Assembly (NCBI GenBank): GCA_013399875.1
Contig: VXAZ01018984.1
Coordinates: 3,726,935-3,790,934 of the forward strand
Direction: 5' to 3'
Source of the DNA: Gymnorhina tibicen
Taxonomy: Eukaryota > Chordata > Aves > Passeriformes > Artamidae
Length of the DNA stretch: 64,000 bases
The notes under the pieces are model-generated. The model was given only the letters and a program-made list of their open reading frames with translations, was not told where the DNA came from and made no database searches. Of this stretch, positions 40,701 through 52,140 are shown piece after piece. Within the stretch, counting starts at the first letter, position 1; each line of letters begins with the position of its first letter. A program made the position numbers and the translations under genes.

Positions 40701-43642
40701 GTTGCACGACTGCAGTTACTATTATACCTATTTAACATGTGCTGGGTAAAAGAAAGCGGTACAACCACTGCCAAGGGCTTCAGGAAATGAAGGTTTTGCC
40801 TTCCTCGTCCCAGCTGCTCCTGGCTTCTTTGCAACTTTCACAGTCAAGAGCCTGTTTTGTACAAAGCCAGTGGCGCTTCAGCTCCCAGTGAAGTGTTTCA
40901 GAGCACCAGCAGCAAGGACTGTCTTCCCACGGCACTGCTGCACTGCCACTCTGACATTGGTTCCAGCACCTTACTCCCTTTCCTCTCAACAACAGAGCAG
41001 CTTGTGCTGTCCTCTCTTGCCCCTGCATTCACGACATTCAAATGCAGAATAAAGCCTCAAAGTCCTTCCAACATTGTCATTAGAGCCATTCTATTTTCAG
41101 GAAAAGTAAACCACTAGGTACTCAAGGGCAAAAAAGAACTTCCACATGGTGTGGAGCATGGTTGAAGGGACAGACACAACTTTTTCACACATCTGTGAAA
41201 GGACAACAATGCCCTGTTAAGCTTCCTTCCTTGGTGGCCCTTAAAACTAGGCATCACTAGGTATTGTTATCAGTACATACGGTAATTTCTGCTCCAGTTT
41301 CTACGTGCTGCCATTTTTCTGATAAAGTAGCCAACAACAAACACCACAGTGGAAATCTCTTTTCCCTTTAACTCAGGACAGAGTGAAAAACATCTCCTTT
41401 CATCAAGACGGGACTGAAAGTCATCCTACCACTGCACATTGCCTCCTCCCAAAGCCTCCAGTTACTGGGCCTGGCACCAGCAGCCTTGAAGAAGGGTCTG
41501 TCCCCCTGACAGCCCGCTCAGTCTGGTCCGTGTTTTCACCACGCACAAAAGGCGACAGCCTGACAAGTGCATTAAAACTTAAAGCTATCCAAAGGCAGCC
41601 AGACAGAAAGTTTGTGTACAGACCCCCCCAGGGGACTGTTCTTTGATTTAGCTTCCTAAAAATAGCTCTTTAGAGGGGATTGAGGCTTTCAGGGGTTGCT
41701 TGTTGCTTTTTTAACCAGTTTTGAAAAGACTCCCTCATCCATAGGCTTTTGTTGCCTTCAGCAACTTACAGGTCAAAAACCACAAGATGTACTGACAAAA
41801 GAAACCTGACCTACATCTTGCCTCACTCTGCTGGGTTACATCATTCCTATGCATGCTTATGTAAGAAAGAGAAATGGTGCACACCAAAGAGGGTTCAGGA
41901 ATCACAGCGTCTGCTCCTGCCTCTTCAATAGCTTTTCACCCAGCACTGGTGAATTCCTTTAAAATTTCTCTACCATATTTTCCTCTTTCTGCAAAAAGCA
42001 ATTAAGAATACTGACTGACCTCACAGGGGAGACAGTATTTCAGATAATAGGTTGTAAAGACTCTAAGAACACCCAGTGAAAGGCTTTATAGGAATGTGAA
42101 GTGCGTCATAAACTCAGAAAATGTACCAGCAGAGACACAAAGGTCATATCTGAAGTGAAGTGTGTCAAATAAGTATCCCGTTTAAAGAAAAAAAGTTGTA
42201 ATTTAAATAACTACAACATGGTTTCCCACCATACCTTAACTGAAATTTTACAGGACACTCATCAGAAAGGCAGTAATTTCACATGCTAGTTGGTGAACTG
42301 GAAGAAATCTAAACAGATAAAAAAGGTGATTTGCAATCAGTGATACCTGTCAGAAACCACTAACTACAAAAGTTGGTGTATTATCTGCTTTAAAAACACA
42401 GAGTGAGGGCCCACACAAGCAGAAGCAGAAATGTCTCTCACTACTACTTATTGCTATCTTTAAGTAAAAGCCTCCTTTCAGTTTTGGTGTTAAAAGCAGA
42501 AATCAGCTCCTTTCAGAACAGAAGCTGAAAGCTGCCAGTGCCTGAGTTCTTACAGGGCTGAAGGACAGGATCTCCTGAGCTGCAGGGGAGCAAACAGCAG
42601 GCAGACAGGGGCAGGAGGTGCGTGCAAGGACAGGGGACAGGCTGCTGCTTCTACCCCAGCAATCTGCTGGGTTAGCTGTAGATTTTGCCCCCAGGGGATT
42701 TCACACTTAAGCAAGATCCCATGCCCCGACTTAACAACTTGCCAGCTGCCAGTCGGACCAGCCAGCATCACAAGTCAAGTCACGGATCAGGGCAAATACT
42801 TCAGAGGCCTTGATGTAATAATTACACAGCAGTGACTGCACCATTTCACAAGTACCCATTGCTGCCTCGGGATCCTTTTGCTAAGCAGAAGGATTCAAGT
42901 GCAGTCGGGACCACAACTTGAGCACCTTGAGAGAGGGAGGCTGAGCAGTGAGGATGACCCTCCCAGGAGAGCCTGGGCACTGCACAGCTGTACTCCTGCT
43001 GGAAAAGTGGCCCAGAGGATGTTTTTGACAGTTCACTTAGCTGCCCTTAGGGTTACCGAAAGTTTATGCAATTTGTCATTTTTTCTGCCCCAAATCCCCA
43101 CAGCACTTTTCCTTTCCCCTCAGAGTCCTCTCTGTATCACGTGTGAACCTCACGGTGTTAGGTCAGGCTTTGTAAGGCTGGGAAGGAGTACAGGAGTAAG
43201 GCTGATGCACTGGCACAGCCCTTCCTGTTTTGCATGATGAACATCACATTGTTCAGGGTATTCAAAGCCCTTTATAAAGCAGATAGATCCCACCAATTGC
43301 CTCACATCCTTTTAGGACCAGACATGGACTGCTTAAAGTAAGAACTTCTTTGGTGAAGGATCTCAGCATCTTTTTTCTATTGTTCCACTGCTTCCATTAG
43401 CTTCTTCTGCTCTTGGGCAGTGTCCTACCCCTCACCTCTCCCAGCCACAAAGACACAGGCTCTGCCATGTATCAGGGTACCCCAGGGGAAAGGCAAAACT
43501 AAATCTGCATTTCCCAGCCGATCCTCCCATCTTCTGGAGGCAGAAAAAAGACAGAGATAAGCCCATGTTCATTTGTTCCCCTCAGGATGTCAGTATTTAA
43601 ATGCACTGTTGTGGCTCAAGATTCATTCCTGCCAGTAATGGT

Positions 43643-43660
43643 CACTGTGTGATCACAGTG
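43643..43660. repeat. 7-bp inverted repeat with 4-nt loop
   Basis: CACTGTG at 43643-43649 and CACAGTG at 43654-43660 flank TGAT. It is perfect but short, and chance occurrence is quite possible in 64 kb. Confidence 0.7.
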
Positions 43661-44303
43661 TGATCTGGGTACGGTGTGCACCCTGACTCCTGAATGAAGA
43701 GCACGTGAGGTATAGCTTCCATAGGCTGCAGAAGGGCAGATGATACTGTGATTCAGCACTGAGGTTGCTGGCACTAACTCCTCACCAATTACCATGCTGT
43801 TTCCGAAATAAAAACCTAACAACTTTGAGTTTGCTTAAATCTGGCCAACTGACCTTCTATCGCTCCAGCGCCTCCTTCTAATGACTGCAAAACTTCCAAC
43901 CACAGCATTTCTGATTCACTCGTATGTGTCCAAAAATCCTACTTACAGGCTTCTGCCAGTGGCAACTAAGATGAAAAAGCTATTTGTGGAACTGAGAAAG
44001 ACAAGATGACATAGAAGAGGGAAATAAAACAACCAGGGCATAATCTAATTCCACAAGAATGGATTCTACTTTCAAACCTCCTCAAATTAAGTTTAAATGA
44101 AAAAAAAAATTTCCTGAGAAGACATTTCTCATTTGAAGCCGCCACAGCTCTTCTGATTCTGAGTGCCTAAATAAATATATTGTACATACCACTTTTAATA
44201 AGGATAGATTCTTCCATTTTATCTTTGACCATTTATTGCAAGCTCCACTTGCACAGCCATCTCTCCCATATTTTAACTCACCCTGGGCCTATATTTTACG
44301 TAT

Positions 44304-44330
44304 ATGATACGCTGATATTCAGCGTATCAT
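44304..44330. repeat. Perfect 12-bp inverted repeat, 3-nt loop
   Basis: ATGATACGCTGA (44304-44315) and TCAGCGTATCAT (44319-44330) are exact reverse complements separated by TAT. The stem ends abruptly outside these positions. It is much stronger than expected by chance at this length and contains two CpGs. It lies about 0.5 kb left of a CR1 3' end. It could form a tight hairpin or cruciform; its origin is unknown. Confidence 0.9.
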
Positions 44331-44805
44331 TTTATTAGTCTTCATGCTAGTAGCACGCAGTAACAGATGTCCAAAGCCACTAACCCTCCTTTTCTTTTAT
44401 ACTGAAACAAAGATCTCAATGGCAGGCCACGGGAGGACATGAACAAATGGTGCCAAAATAGACTATCTCTTTCCTCTGGTAACACAACACCATCAATTGG
44501 CTCCCTAACTGGATGAAGTTTAAAATCCACAGACAAGAATGGTGAATTTTTACTGTTAGAGGAAACATTTTGGGGCTTTGTTCACTTAATATTGGAAACC
44601 TAGTGCTTCCTCATGACAAATCCAACTCATTTGCAATGGAGATATCCCAGGGGGAGAATAAAGGAAACCAAATGAAGCCTGAAGCAGACTGCAAACAAGT
44701 AAGCTGAAACAACTGCTGGATGCTGTTAGCTCTTCCACACATTTTCTGGAAACACTCTTAGCACACAGACAGATGAGTATTTTCCTGCATGAGAATGCTT
44801 CAAAG

Positions 44806-45051
44806 CTGCATTAGGGGACATTTAGACTGGACATTAGGAAGCATTTCTTTACTGAGAGGGTGGTTACACTACACACTAGGAAGAGGCTTCCCAGACACAT
44901 GGTTGATGCCCCAAGACTGATGCATTTGGACAATGCCCTTAATAACATGCTTTAACTTTTGGTCAAGTGAAGTGGTCAGGCAGTTGGACCGGATGAGCAT
45001 TTGTAGGTCCTTCCAAATGAAAAACTCTGTTCTGTTTCTGTTCTATTCTAG
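44806..45051 (+). mobile_element. CR1 LINE 3' end, sense orientation, diverged
   Basis: This matches the 3' terminal part of avian CR1 in order: a GGACATTAGGAAG-type start, TTTCTTTACTGAGAGGGTGG, the ATGGTTGATGCCCC segment, then GGACCGGATGAGCATTTGTAGGTCCTTCC, and a degenerate run of the terminal ATTCT-type repeats at 45030-45051. The many substitutions indicate an old copy. It is 5'-truncated, as most CR1 copies are, and encodes nothing intact. Confidence 0.85.
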
Positions 45052-48000
45052 CCCATCCCATCTCTAAACATAGGAGGCTTATTTTTCACAAACATTCTTT
45101 GCTGCTTCTAGCTGCCCCATTTTTATTTAAGGCTAAGTGTAAAATGTCAGTTCAGGTATTCTCTGCCACCTTTCCCATCCAGAGAAACTGGACTTTTTCA
45201 GTTTTGTGCGCAAGGCTCCCTCTTTACCCTGCTGCCAGATGGGTTGAAAAGTGCACTGGTCCAGGATTTATCTGCATACCTGGAAAAGGGGAAGGTTTCA
45301 GAGGCATCACAGACAGAGTAGCTCTTGTGACAACCTGAATGACCCCAACATGTTCCTGGTCATTTTGAAAGTCTGACACTTACTTTCATCATTAAATAAA
45401 AAAACCTGCATTATTCACAAAATCTGTTGCCAAGAGAAGGTTATAATTGCTCCTCTGCCAGCAGGAATGAACGCTGAGAACTCACAACTTTTTACACCCA
45501 TGGTGTTAGCACACTTCATAACTATGGCTTGGAAGAAGAGGGAACTGCAGTCTATGGATAAATGTCCAGGTTAAGTAATCTGATACCATCTGACATTCAC
45601 AGACAGAAAAGTCAATAACTTCATTTAATTATTAAAATGAGTTTGGTTTTGTATCAGACTTGGCTTAAGAAGGATGAGCTGGATTCATTAGAAAATGATG
45701 TTTAATTAATAAGCCACTTCTACTTGAATTAGCTAAAAAAGATCAGGGGAAAAAAAAACATCAAAAAGCCCCAGAATGCTGTTTTAAAACAAATGAGATA
45801 ACTGTGATTTATTGCTCTGCATTTAGAGGACATGAGAATGAATTTGACAACTGTTCATCTTTAGCCATAGCTCAGAAACCTGTATTTCTCTGAACAGACA
45901 TTTAAATGACAATGTCAGTCTGGACTTTACAGTTTGCTTTTGAGCTGCATTGCTAGGATTTATAACCTGCAAGAGATATCAGGTGCAGGGCTTATGTGCA
46001 ATCCATCACTTCCCAACTGGGACAATAAAGCCAGAAAGATACTTCATCTCCTTCAAATGAGATTTCTGCCCTGTCTCAGAAGCTGCACAGACAATGAAGT
46101 ACGAGTGTAACCCCATTTAGGAAAGAGAAGGCCAAAGACAGCAGCAGGTCATCCTGCAGAGCAGAGGAAGAGAGCTCTACAATATCCATGAGCAACTCCA
46201 GAATCGGGGTGCTACAACGCACCCTGCAGGGCCACCTTCTCCTGCTCTGAGAGCATGATGCATGACCAGCAGCACAGCATCTCACGCACTGACCTAAATG
46301 AAAGGCTTAAGGGTGTAGAGGAAGAGAAAAGAGGGGGTTTACATCCAAATATTGTGTAAACACACGCTCATTTCTTAACAGTTCTCAGAAGCATTACAAC
46401 TCCCTTCCCTTTACTTCTCATATTTGCACTACCAAAAACCAACTCAACTGCTGCTATTCTGAGCTGTCCTCAAGCAGGGTAGTGGACAGCACCTGTAGGT
46501 AGGTGAGAAGAACTGCAGTTCCTCTGAGGTGATGGAGTTTTTGTCTTTGAGCTTGAGGGCCACGTGTCTTTTCAGTTCAGAAGTACAAGAGCATCAAAAT
46601 CAGACGATGCAGTTAGTCACGCAGTGTCCCCTGTGCCAGACATGAGCTGCACTGCTCACCTAAAAGGTGTCAGGATGTACTGTGCGTAATTATCCTCTGT
46701 GCAAACACAAACACTATAACACGCCAGTGAGTATTTCTAGAAGTAGTTTGTGTGGTACTCACCCTTGAAACACTCAGGATAACAGGAGAAATAGATGGGA
46801 AGACACAACACTGATTTAAAAATATCCAGTCAGCCTTTCCAGTAGCTTGGTAAAATTTGTGCCTTCGATCACCATAAGCAAACATGGAGCTTTCATCTAC
46901 ACTGACATGTACAGTATGTGCCAGAGAAGTCTCCTAACATTAAAACATTTGTCAATGACGTTTTAATAAAATCTCATCCACCTCTACTTTTTGCCAGAAG
47001 AAAACCCAACTAATTCATCTTAATTAGTCTGAAAGTGTAACAGGTTCTAGACCATGCAGACTCAGTTTACTGAATTCAGGCCATGGAGTAACTGACTTTT
47101 CATTCTACTTGCCTTTGTTTTAGTAACTAGTGCTGAAACTGCAACTAGTGATGATGACTGTTTTTGGAGGATAAAAATATGGATTGGCCAGAACCAATGA
47201 AAACAAAACAGGGTATTTAAATTTTAATCTTGGAATTATTTTTTTTAGACAAGCACCAAAACATTAACTATTTCATCTCACATGAGCATGATCGATTATT
47301 AGCTAATTATTTGATCTCAGTTCATGCAAACATAAGCCAACACATGCTATAGCTGCTCTGCTTGCACCATCTGCACTGTTAACGTACAAATGCACAGATC
47401 TAGCAGGAGTACACTGACAACTCCATCATGGAAGTGCCACTTCACCTGTCTTTTCAAATGTACCTTAAGCACAGCTAGGGCAGAGAACATGACCACAGCA
47501 GCACAGAGCAGTTTGGTAATGCACATTTCTAGTACACAGAGAAAGCTGCTACAGCAGCTCAGCGTGCTGGAAGCTTAGCAAGATCTCTAAACACAGAGTT
47601 CATGGGAATTCAGCGGTTCCCCTTCCTTGTTTTTTCTACCAAGTAACTCAAGGGCAGCAGCACATCGTGCTATTTTAAGATAATGGTATCATTAAGGGTG
47701 AAACACATGTAGTTATTTTAAAACACAGCAATGCAGCTAAACCTCATCAAGACTCACTTCGAAGCCTGGGTCTGACTCTGAAGCAAGAAATTCTCAAGCG
47801 CTGCACAGCCGAATTGAAACAAAAGGGTGCAAATGCGAGACGGCAAAGCACTGTCCCGCTCCCCACGGCACTTTACACACGCACAACTTTCCCTGCCGAG
47901 CCCAGCTGCCGCTCCAGCACCGCGCGGAAGCGGGGCGCTCCCGCGTCCCAGCAGGCCGGGATCCTCGTTCTTCAAACAAGGCACGCTGGCAGAGGCTGTG

Positions 48001-48141
48001 ACACAGCACCAGCTCTTGGAAGCGGCCAGGAGGCGGGCGGGATGCAGCCGGGATCCGGCGGCTCATCCCGCCGGCAGTGGTGACACGGCAGGGCTGCCGC
48101 CCGTCCGGGACAGGAGCGCCGCGGAGCCTCCCCGCGCTCAC

Positions 48142-48234
48142 CTGGCACCGGCGCTCCCCGGCGGCCGAGCCCGAGGAGCCGCGGCAGCCGCGGCCGAGTG
48201 CGCCCTCCCCGCCCGCTGGCGCCCGTCCCGCCCG
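48142..48234 (-). other. Candidate non-coding first exon end, donor 2
   Basis: On the minus strand the sequence CCAG at 48142 is followed by GTGAGC, a strong donor. GC boxes at 48207-48233 lie just upstream, compatible with transcription starting between them and the donor. The right boundary given is only a guess set by the GC boxes. Confidence 0.35.
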
Positions 48235-48402
48235 TGACTCCACCGNGTCCGGCGGGCCGGGGCTCAGCGGCGCTGAGGCCGGGGGCCGAACGCGCTCGGA
48301 CACGGCCCGGGCACCGCTCCAACCCCTCCGGCCGCTCGGACCGACCCCCGGCCGGCCGCGTCCTCTGCCTCCTGCAGCTCCTGCTTGTTCCCGGCTACTC
48401 AC

Positions 48403-48438
48403 CCAGGCACTGCCACGGCGGGGCTTCCACCAGAGCAC
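48403..48438 (-). other. Candidate non-coding first exon end, donor 1
   Basis: On the minus strand the sequence ends CCTGG at 48403 and is followed by GTGAGTAGC, a near-consensus donor. The exon's 5' end is unknown; 48438 is a placeholder within the CpG island. No ARHGAP24 coding start was recognised here, so any exon is probably untranslated. Confidence 0.35.
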
Positions 48439-48490
48439 GACGCCTTCCGCTCGGGAAACTTATCTCTCTCCCGCTACTGCCATTTGCTAA

Positions 48491-50599
48491 CTTGCCTAAA
48501 GATCCTGCAAAATCCCAGAAAAGGCTAGGAAACGAGAGGAGACGACTTAAAAGCTGACGGTCAGGACAGGAATTTATGGAATGAAATCTTTAAGGGCAGG
48601 AGCAGATAGAGCCAGCCAGCTAACGCTTTCATGCCCTGACTCTGGCCAGCAGCTTCGCTTCGTGGGCAGACCAAGGCTTAGGAGATGATTTAAAATACCT
48701 GCTCCTGGCGTGTTCCTCTGTGCATCAGCCGGAGTCCCCGGCGTAGCCAGCACGCTGCCGTGCCTCGTCCTTCTGCCTTTTCCAGCAGACCCCTCACGAT
48801 CACGGTCTCACGGTTCCCCAGGCCTTACAATCAAGCAGTTTGTTGTAAGGGAACTAAAAATAGCACTGAATTTTTCACTGGAGCACTTGCTTGAGTGAAG
48901 ATAGTGCCAGTCAGCCCATGCATTAGTGAGCCGTACAGACCTTTAATACAGCCCAGATCCTCCTGGAAATACGGCCATTGACTTTTTTCAAAAGATGTTT
49001 TTTCTTTCTTTTCTTTTTTTTTGAAAATAAATCTTCTTTCTGACCACTGAAAGACGAACTGAGTGGGGTTGTTATAAGAATATCCTCGGGAAAGAGTGAG
49101 TCACTTAAGCTGCTTTTATGATAAAAGATCCCTGGAGGAAGTATATCTCCTTAGTCTCTGAGCTGTTCAGAGATTCATATGTCCCCCTGCAAATCAAAGT
49201 TTCACACTGTTGGGTTTTTCAGCTTTGTGTTGCTTGGTTTTAATAGTATGAGCACCTGCTTCCACTGTGGAGTTAGGACTAGCACGGGAAACAGAGCAGG
49301 ATTTTATCCTGGCTAACACCTCAAGAGGATTGCTAACAGAAGCATATGTCCTGTAGGGCAGTGAATAAGGTCTGCAAAAAAGTCTACAAAATGGCCCATA
49401 AGGAAAGTTTATGGCACAGGCTGACAAGTCCAGAAGGAAATTGTCAGGAGGAATTCTATTTTGCAAAGCTTTTCATTGCTGTGTCCCGAAAGCAATCACT
49501 GAAGACCAAAGTTGCAGAAGATGTCATTCAAGACAAAGATGTCAAAGCTGCTGCCAGTACTGAAGCTGGGATGCCAGATGCAGATTTGAATGTAAAACTT
49601 CCAGTCAGTGGATGCCAGACTCACACACATTCACACTGTGGCACACGAAGAAATGGGAAGGTGCAGGTGATGGCTGGCAGCAGCCACTTGTGGCATTCTA
49701 AAAGGCTGGTAAAGCCACAGTGATTCTCCTGGTAGTTGCTCCAGCTGTGAAGTGTGCCTGACAACAAGCCAGGATGTCTGAACCACAGCAAGTTAAGTCT
49801 TACTAAGATACATATATTTCAAAGGAAGATTTTAGGATAGAAATAAACACTAAAAAGTTGGAGACGTACTGGGAATATCAGAGGAGAGATGCTGGGTTTT
49901 GTTTCATTGACTTTCATAGGAAGAAGTTGAAAAGACTGTTAATGTAAAATTGTCTCCCACACTTGTTTCCCCTTTTAAGTCTTTGAGCATTCCTTCGATT
50001 TTATTTGTTCTGCAGTAGAATTGCAATACTTTTGCCCTTGTGAAAGGGCTGGCAAATTCCTTCTACTCCTTTCTATTGCTGACCAAACATGCTGGAAGGC
50101 ATCATATAACATCTACGTAGCAGCAGAGGTAGCCACAAACATAACAGCGTCTTCATTCCTGCTCCACTCCCCAGCTATTATTTATAGAGAGAAAGAGCAT
50201 TAACGGAGCACAACGTTCTCACTAATTTAGTCTCACTTCACCATCTGTTACTTCCCATGAGTTGATCCTAATGAGAAACTACTTCAAAACACATTTGAGG
50301 ACCAGCTGCACCCAGTGAAGTCACCACAGGAGAGAAATATTCCCCTCCTAATACATCATATTCCAATGCTACAAGCCAGTTCCTTCCCTACCAAAATCCA
50401 TGGGAACACTCCTGTTAATATGAACACAGCCCTAGGTCACAGCCTCTTGCAGTCAGGTTGAACAAGTATTACACTCAATATTGTTTTTCTAAATATTTCC
50501 CAGTTCTACCCAGTTAGAAGGGCAATGAGAGAGCTACAGACGTCATCCATCCCCCAGGCCTGAGCAGCCTGCTTTCTGCAGCTGCTTCTCCTCCAGTGA
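48491..50599 (-). other. Upstream flank of CpG island, no supported gene
   Basis: Composition returns to ordinary AT-leaning intronic DNA. The longest ATG-started ORF is 125 codons on the plus strand (49346-49723); it has no recognised domain. It would lie on the divergent side of the island, so it could sit in a divergent non-coding transcript. Confidence 0.5.
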
Positions 50600-52140
50600 G
50601 TTCGTGGAATGATCACAGAAGTTGGAATCTCCCCAGGAGTAACTTGTGACCATTACCTCTCACCTTTTCCATGCAACTTCTTGTAAAAAGGGAGTCTCCA
50701 TCTTTGTAGCCACCCTTTAAATACTGGAACATGGTGATATAAGGCCTCCCCTAAGCCTCCTTTTCTCAGCGCTGAACAAACCCAGCTCTCTCACCCTTTC
50801 ATCATATGGCAGCCTTCCCAGTCCTTTGATCATCTTTGTGGCCCTTCTCTGGACCCCCTCCAGCTTGTCTACGTATTTTTGTACAGCGGGGACCAAAACT
50901 GAACACAGTATTACAGGTGTGGCCTGGAATGAGCAATGGCCTGGACAAGCAATGAGTACAACAGGCTACCGATTCTTTATCTCTGCCAGTGGTGCCCTTG
51001 TTGGTGCATCCCACCATCCTGTTGGATCTCTGCCACAGCAGCACTGTTTGCTCATACTGAGCTTGTTGTCCACCAGGACCCCTGGGGGCCTTTCCACAGA
51101 GCTGCTTCCAGCTAGGCGGATCTCACAGCACCTGTGCTGCACCCCTGGATTATGTTTTTTCCGAGGTGCAAGACTTTCTGCTTGTTGTTGTTGAACTTCG
51201 TAAGGTTCAGGTAACCCACTCTTCCAGCCTATCCAGGTCTTCCTGAAGGGTGGGTCTCACTTCTGAAGTGCCCCCTTCCCCACTCGGTTTGGAATCATTG
51301 GCAAACTTCATCAGGGTGCACTCAGTCCCATCACCCAATCACTTGTGAGGATATTCAACAGCGTTGGGCCCAATATCGATCTCTGTTGGACCCCACTTGT
51401 GACAGGTCACCGGCCTGAAGAGGAGGAGCTGTTTACGAGCACCCTCTGGGTGCCTCCTGCCACCCCGTTCCCCACCCACTGCACGGACCATGTGTCTAGA
51501 CCATAATGCGTCTGTTTGCCCAGGAGGCAACCATATGGAAATCCCTGGAGAATCCAGGTAGACACTGTGCACCACCCGCCCCACTTGGACCGAGCAGTTC
51601 CTTTGCCATAGAAGGTGATCAGCTCTGTCAAGCACTATTTGCCCTTGGTGAATCCATGCTGGCTTTTCCCAATCCCCTGCTTCATGCATCATGCGATAGC
51701 TCCTAGGAGGATTCCTTTGGTAACTTTCCCAGGAGCTGAAGTATCACTGATGGGCCTGTAATCTCCTGGATCCTCCTTTAAGCCTTTCCTGTAGATGCGG
51801 GTGATTTCAGCCTTCTTGTAGCCTTCCCTGATCTCCATGATTTCTCAAAGATTATGGAGAGCAGACTCACAATGAAACCATCCAGCTCTCTTAACACCCT
51901 CAAATGGATATTGTCAAGGCCCATTGATCTGTGGGGTCAAGCTCCTGAAGCAGTTCACACACCAACTCTTCCTCCCCTGACAGCGGTGGGTTTGTGTTTG
52001 CACCAACGTGGATTGTGGTCCCCAAAGCCTGGGGGCCCAGCAGTGCTGGTGACATGGAGGTGAAGAAAGTGTTGAGAACCTTTCACTGTTGTTGGTGAGT
52101 AATTCACCTCTCCTGTTTTAACAGCGAGCCAGTGATGTAA
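50600..52140 (-). mobile_element. CR1 LINE fragment, antisense to the plus strand
   Basis: About 1.5 kb reads as the reverse complement of a CR1 non-LTR retrotransposon, covering the last part of the reverse-transcriptase ORF and the 3' UTR. Recognisable plus-strand blocks, in order, include TTTGTAGCCACCCTTTAAATA, CCCCTAAGCCTCCTTTTCTC, GAACAAACCCAGCTCTCTCA, GTGGCCCTTCTCTGGACCCC, TTGTTGAACTTCGTAAGGTT, GGCAAACTTCATCAGGGTGCA, GGTGAATCCATGCTGGCTTT and GGGCCTGTAATCTCCTGGAT. The reading frame is broken and the element is 5'-truncated near 52140, so it is dead. The terminal repeat typical of CR1 is not clear at the 50600 side, so that boundary is approximate. ORFs at 50802-51044, 50826-51194 and 51339-51692 are fragments or shadows of this element. 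Confidence 0.9.

Larger units (their letters stand above)
7939..47789 (-). other. ARHGAP24: About 40 kb ARHGAP24 intron, no supported genes
   Basis: This lies upstream of the acceptor at 7939 (pyrimidine tract then TTGCAG). I read it for exons encoding the first half of the PH domain and saw none. The many ORFs of 60-130 codons start at varied codons, overlap on both strands and have no recognisable domains. Simple features are T tracts at 9353-9368, 15084-15099 and 22238-22252, a 30-bp tandem duplication (16392-16451), a G-quadruplex motif (34753-34775), two hairpins (43643-43660 and 44304-44330) and a CR1 3' end (about 44806-45051). These are listed separately where informative. Confidence 0.65.
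47790..48490. promoter_or_regulatory. CpG island, probable internal ARHGAP24 promoter
   Basis: About 700 bp of very GC-rich, CpG-dense sequence sits within AT-leaning DNA and is by far the strongest such island in the window. GC-box (Sp1-type) motifs occur at 48032-48041, 48207-48214 and 48227-48233. On the minus strand, the direction of ARHGAP24, two strong donors occur: GTGAGT after 48403 and GTGAGC after 48142. This fits a promoter with a non-coding first exon splicing to the PH exon at 7938. Large ORFs through the island (for example 47794-48438 minus and 48077-48490 plus) are explained by GC content, overlap each other on both strands and show no family match. The base at 48246 is N. The island may also fire a divergent plus-strand transcript. 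The link to ARHGAP24 is inferred from orientation, donors and the known existence of an N-truncated isoform. Confidence 0.75.

Noticed and set aside
47794..48438. 214-codon ORF on the minus strand through the CpG island
   Set aside because: It starts at GTG, overlaps equally long ORFs on the plus strand, contains an undefined residue at the N, and is rich in Arg/Gly/Pro/Ala as expected from GC-rich non-coding DNA. No family was recognised.
50826..51194. 122-codon plus-strand ORF
   Set aside because: It lies wholly within the antisense CR1 fragment and is the wrong strand for the CR1 protein.
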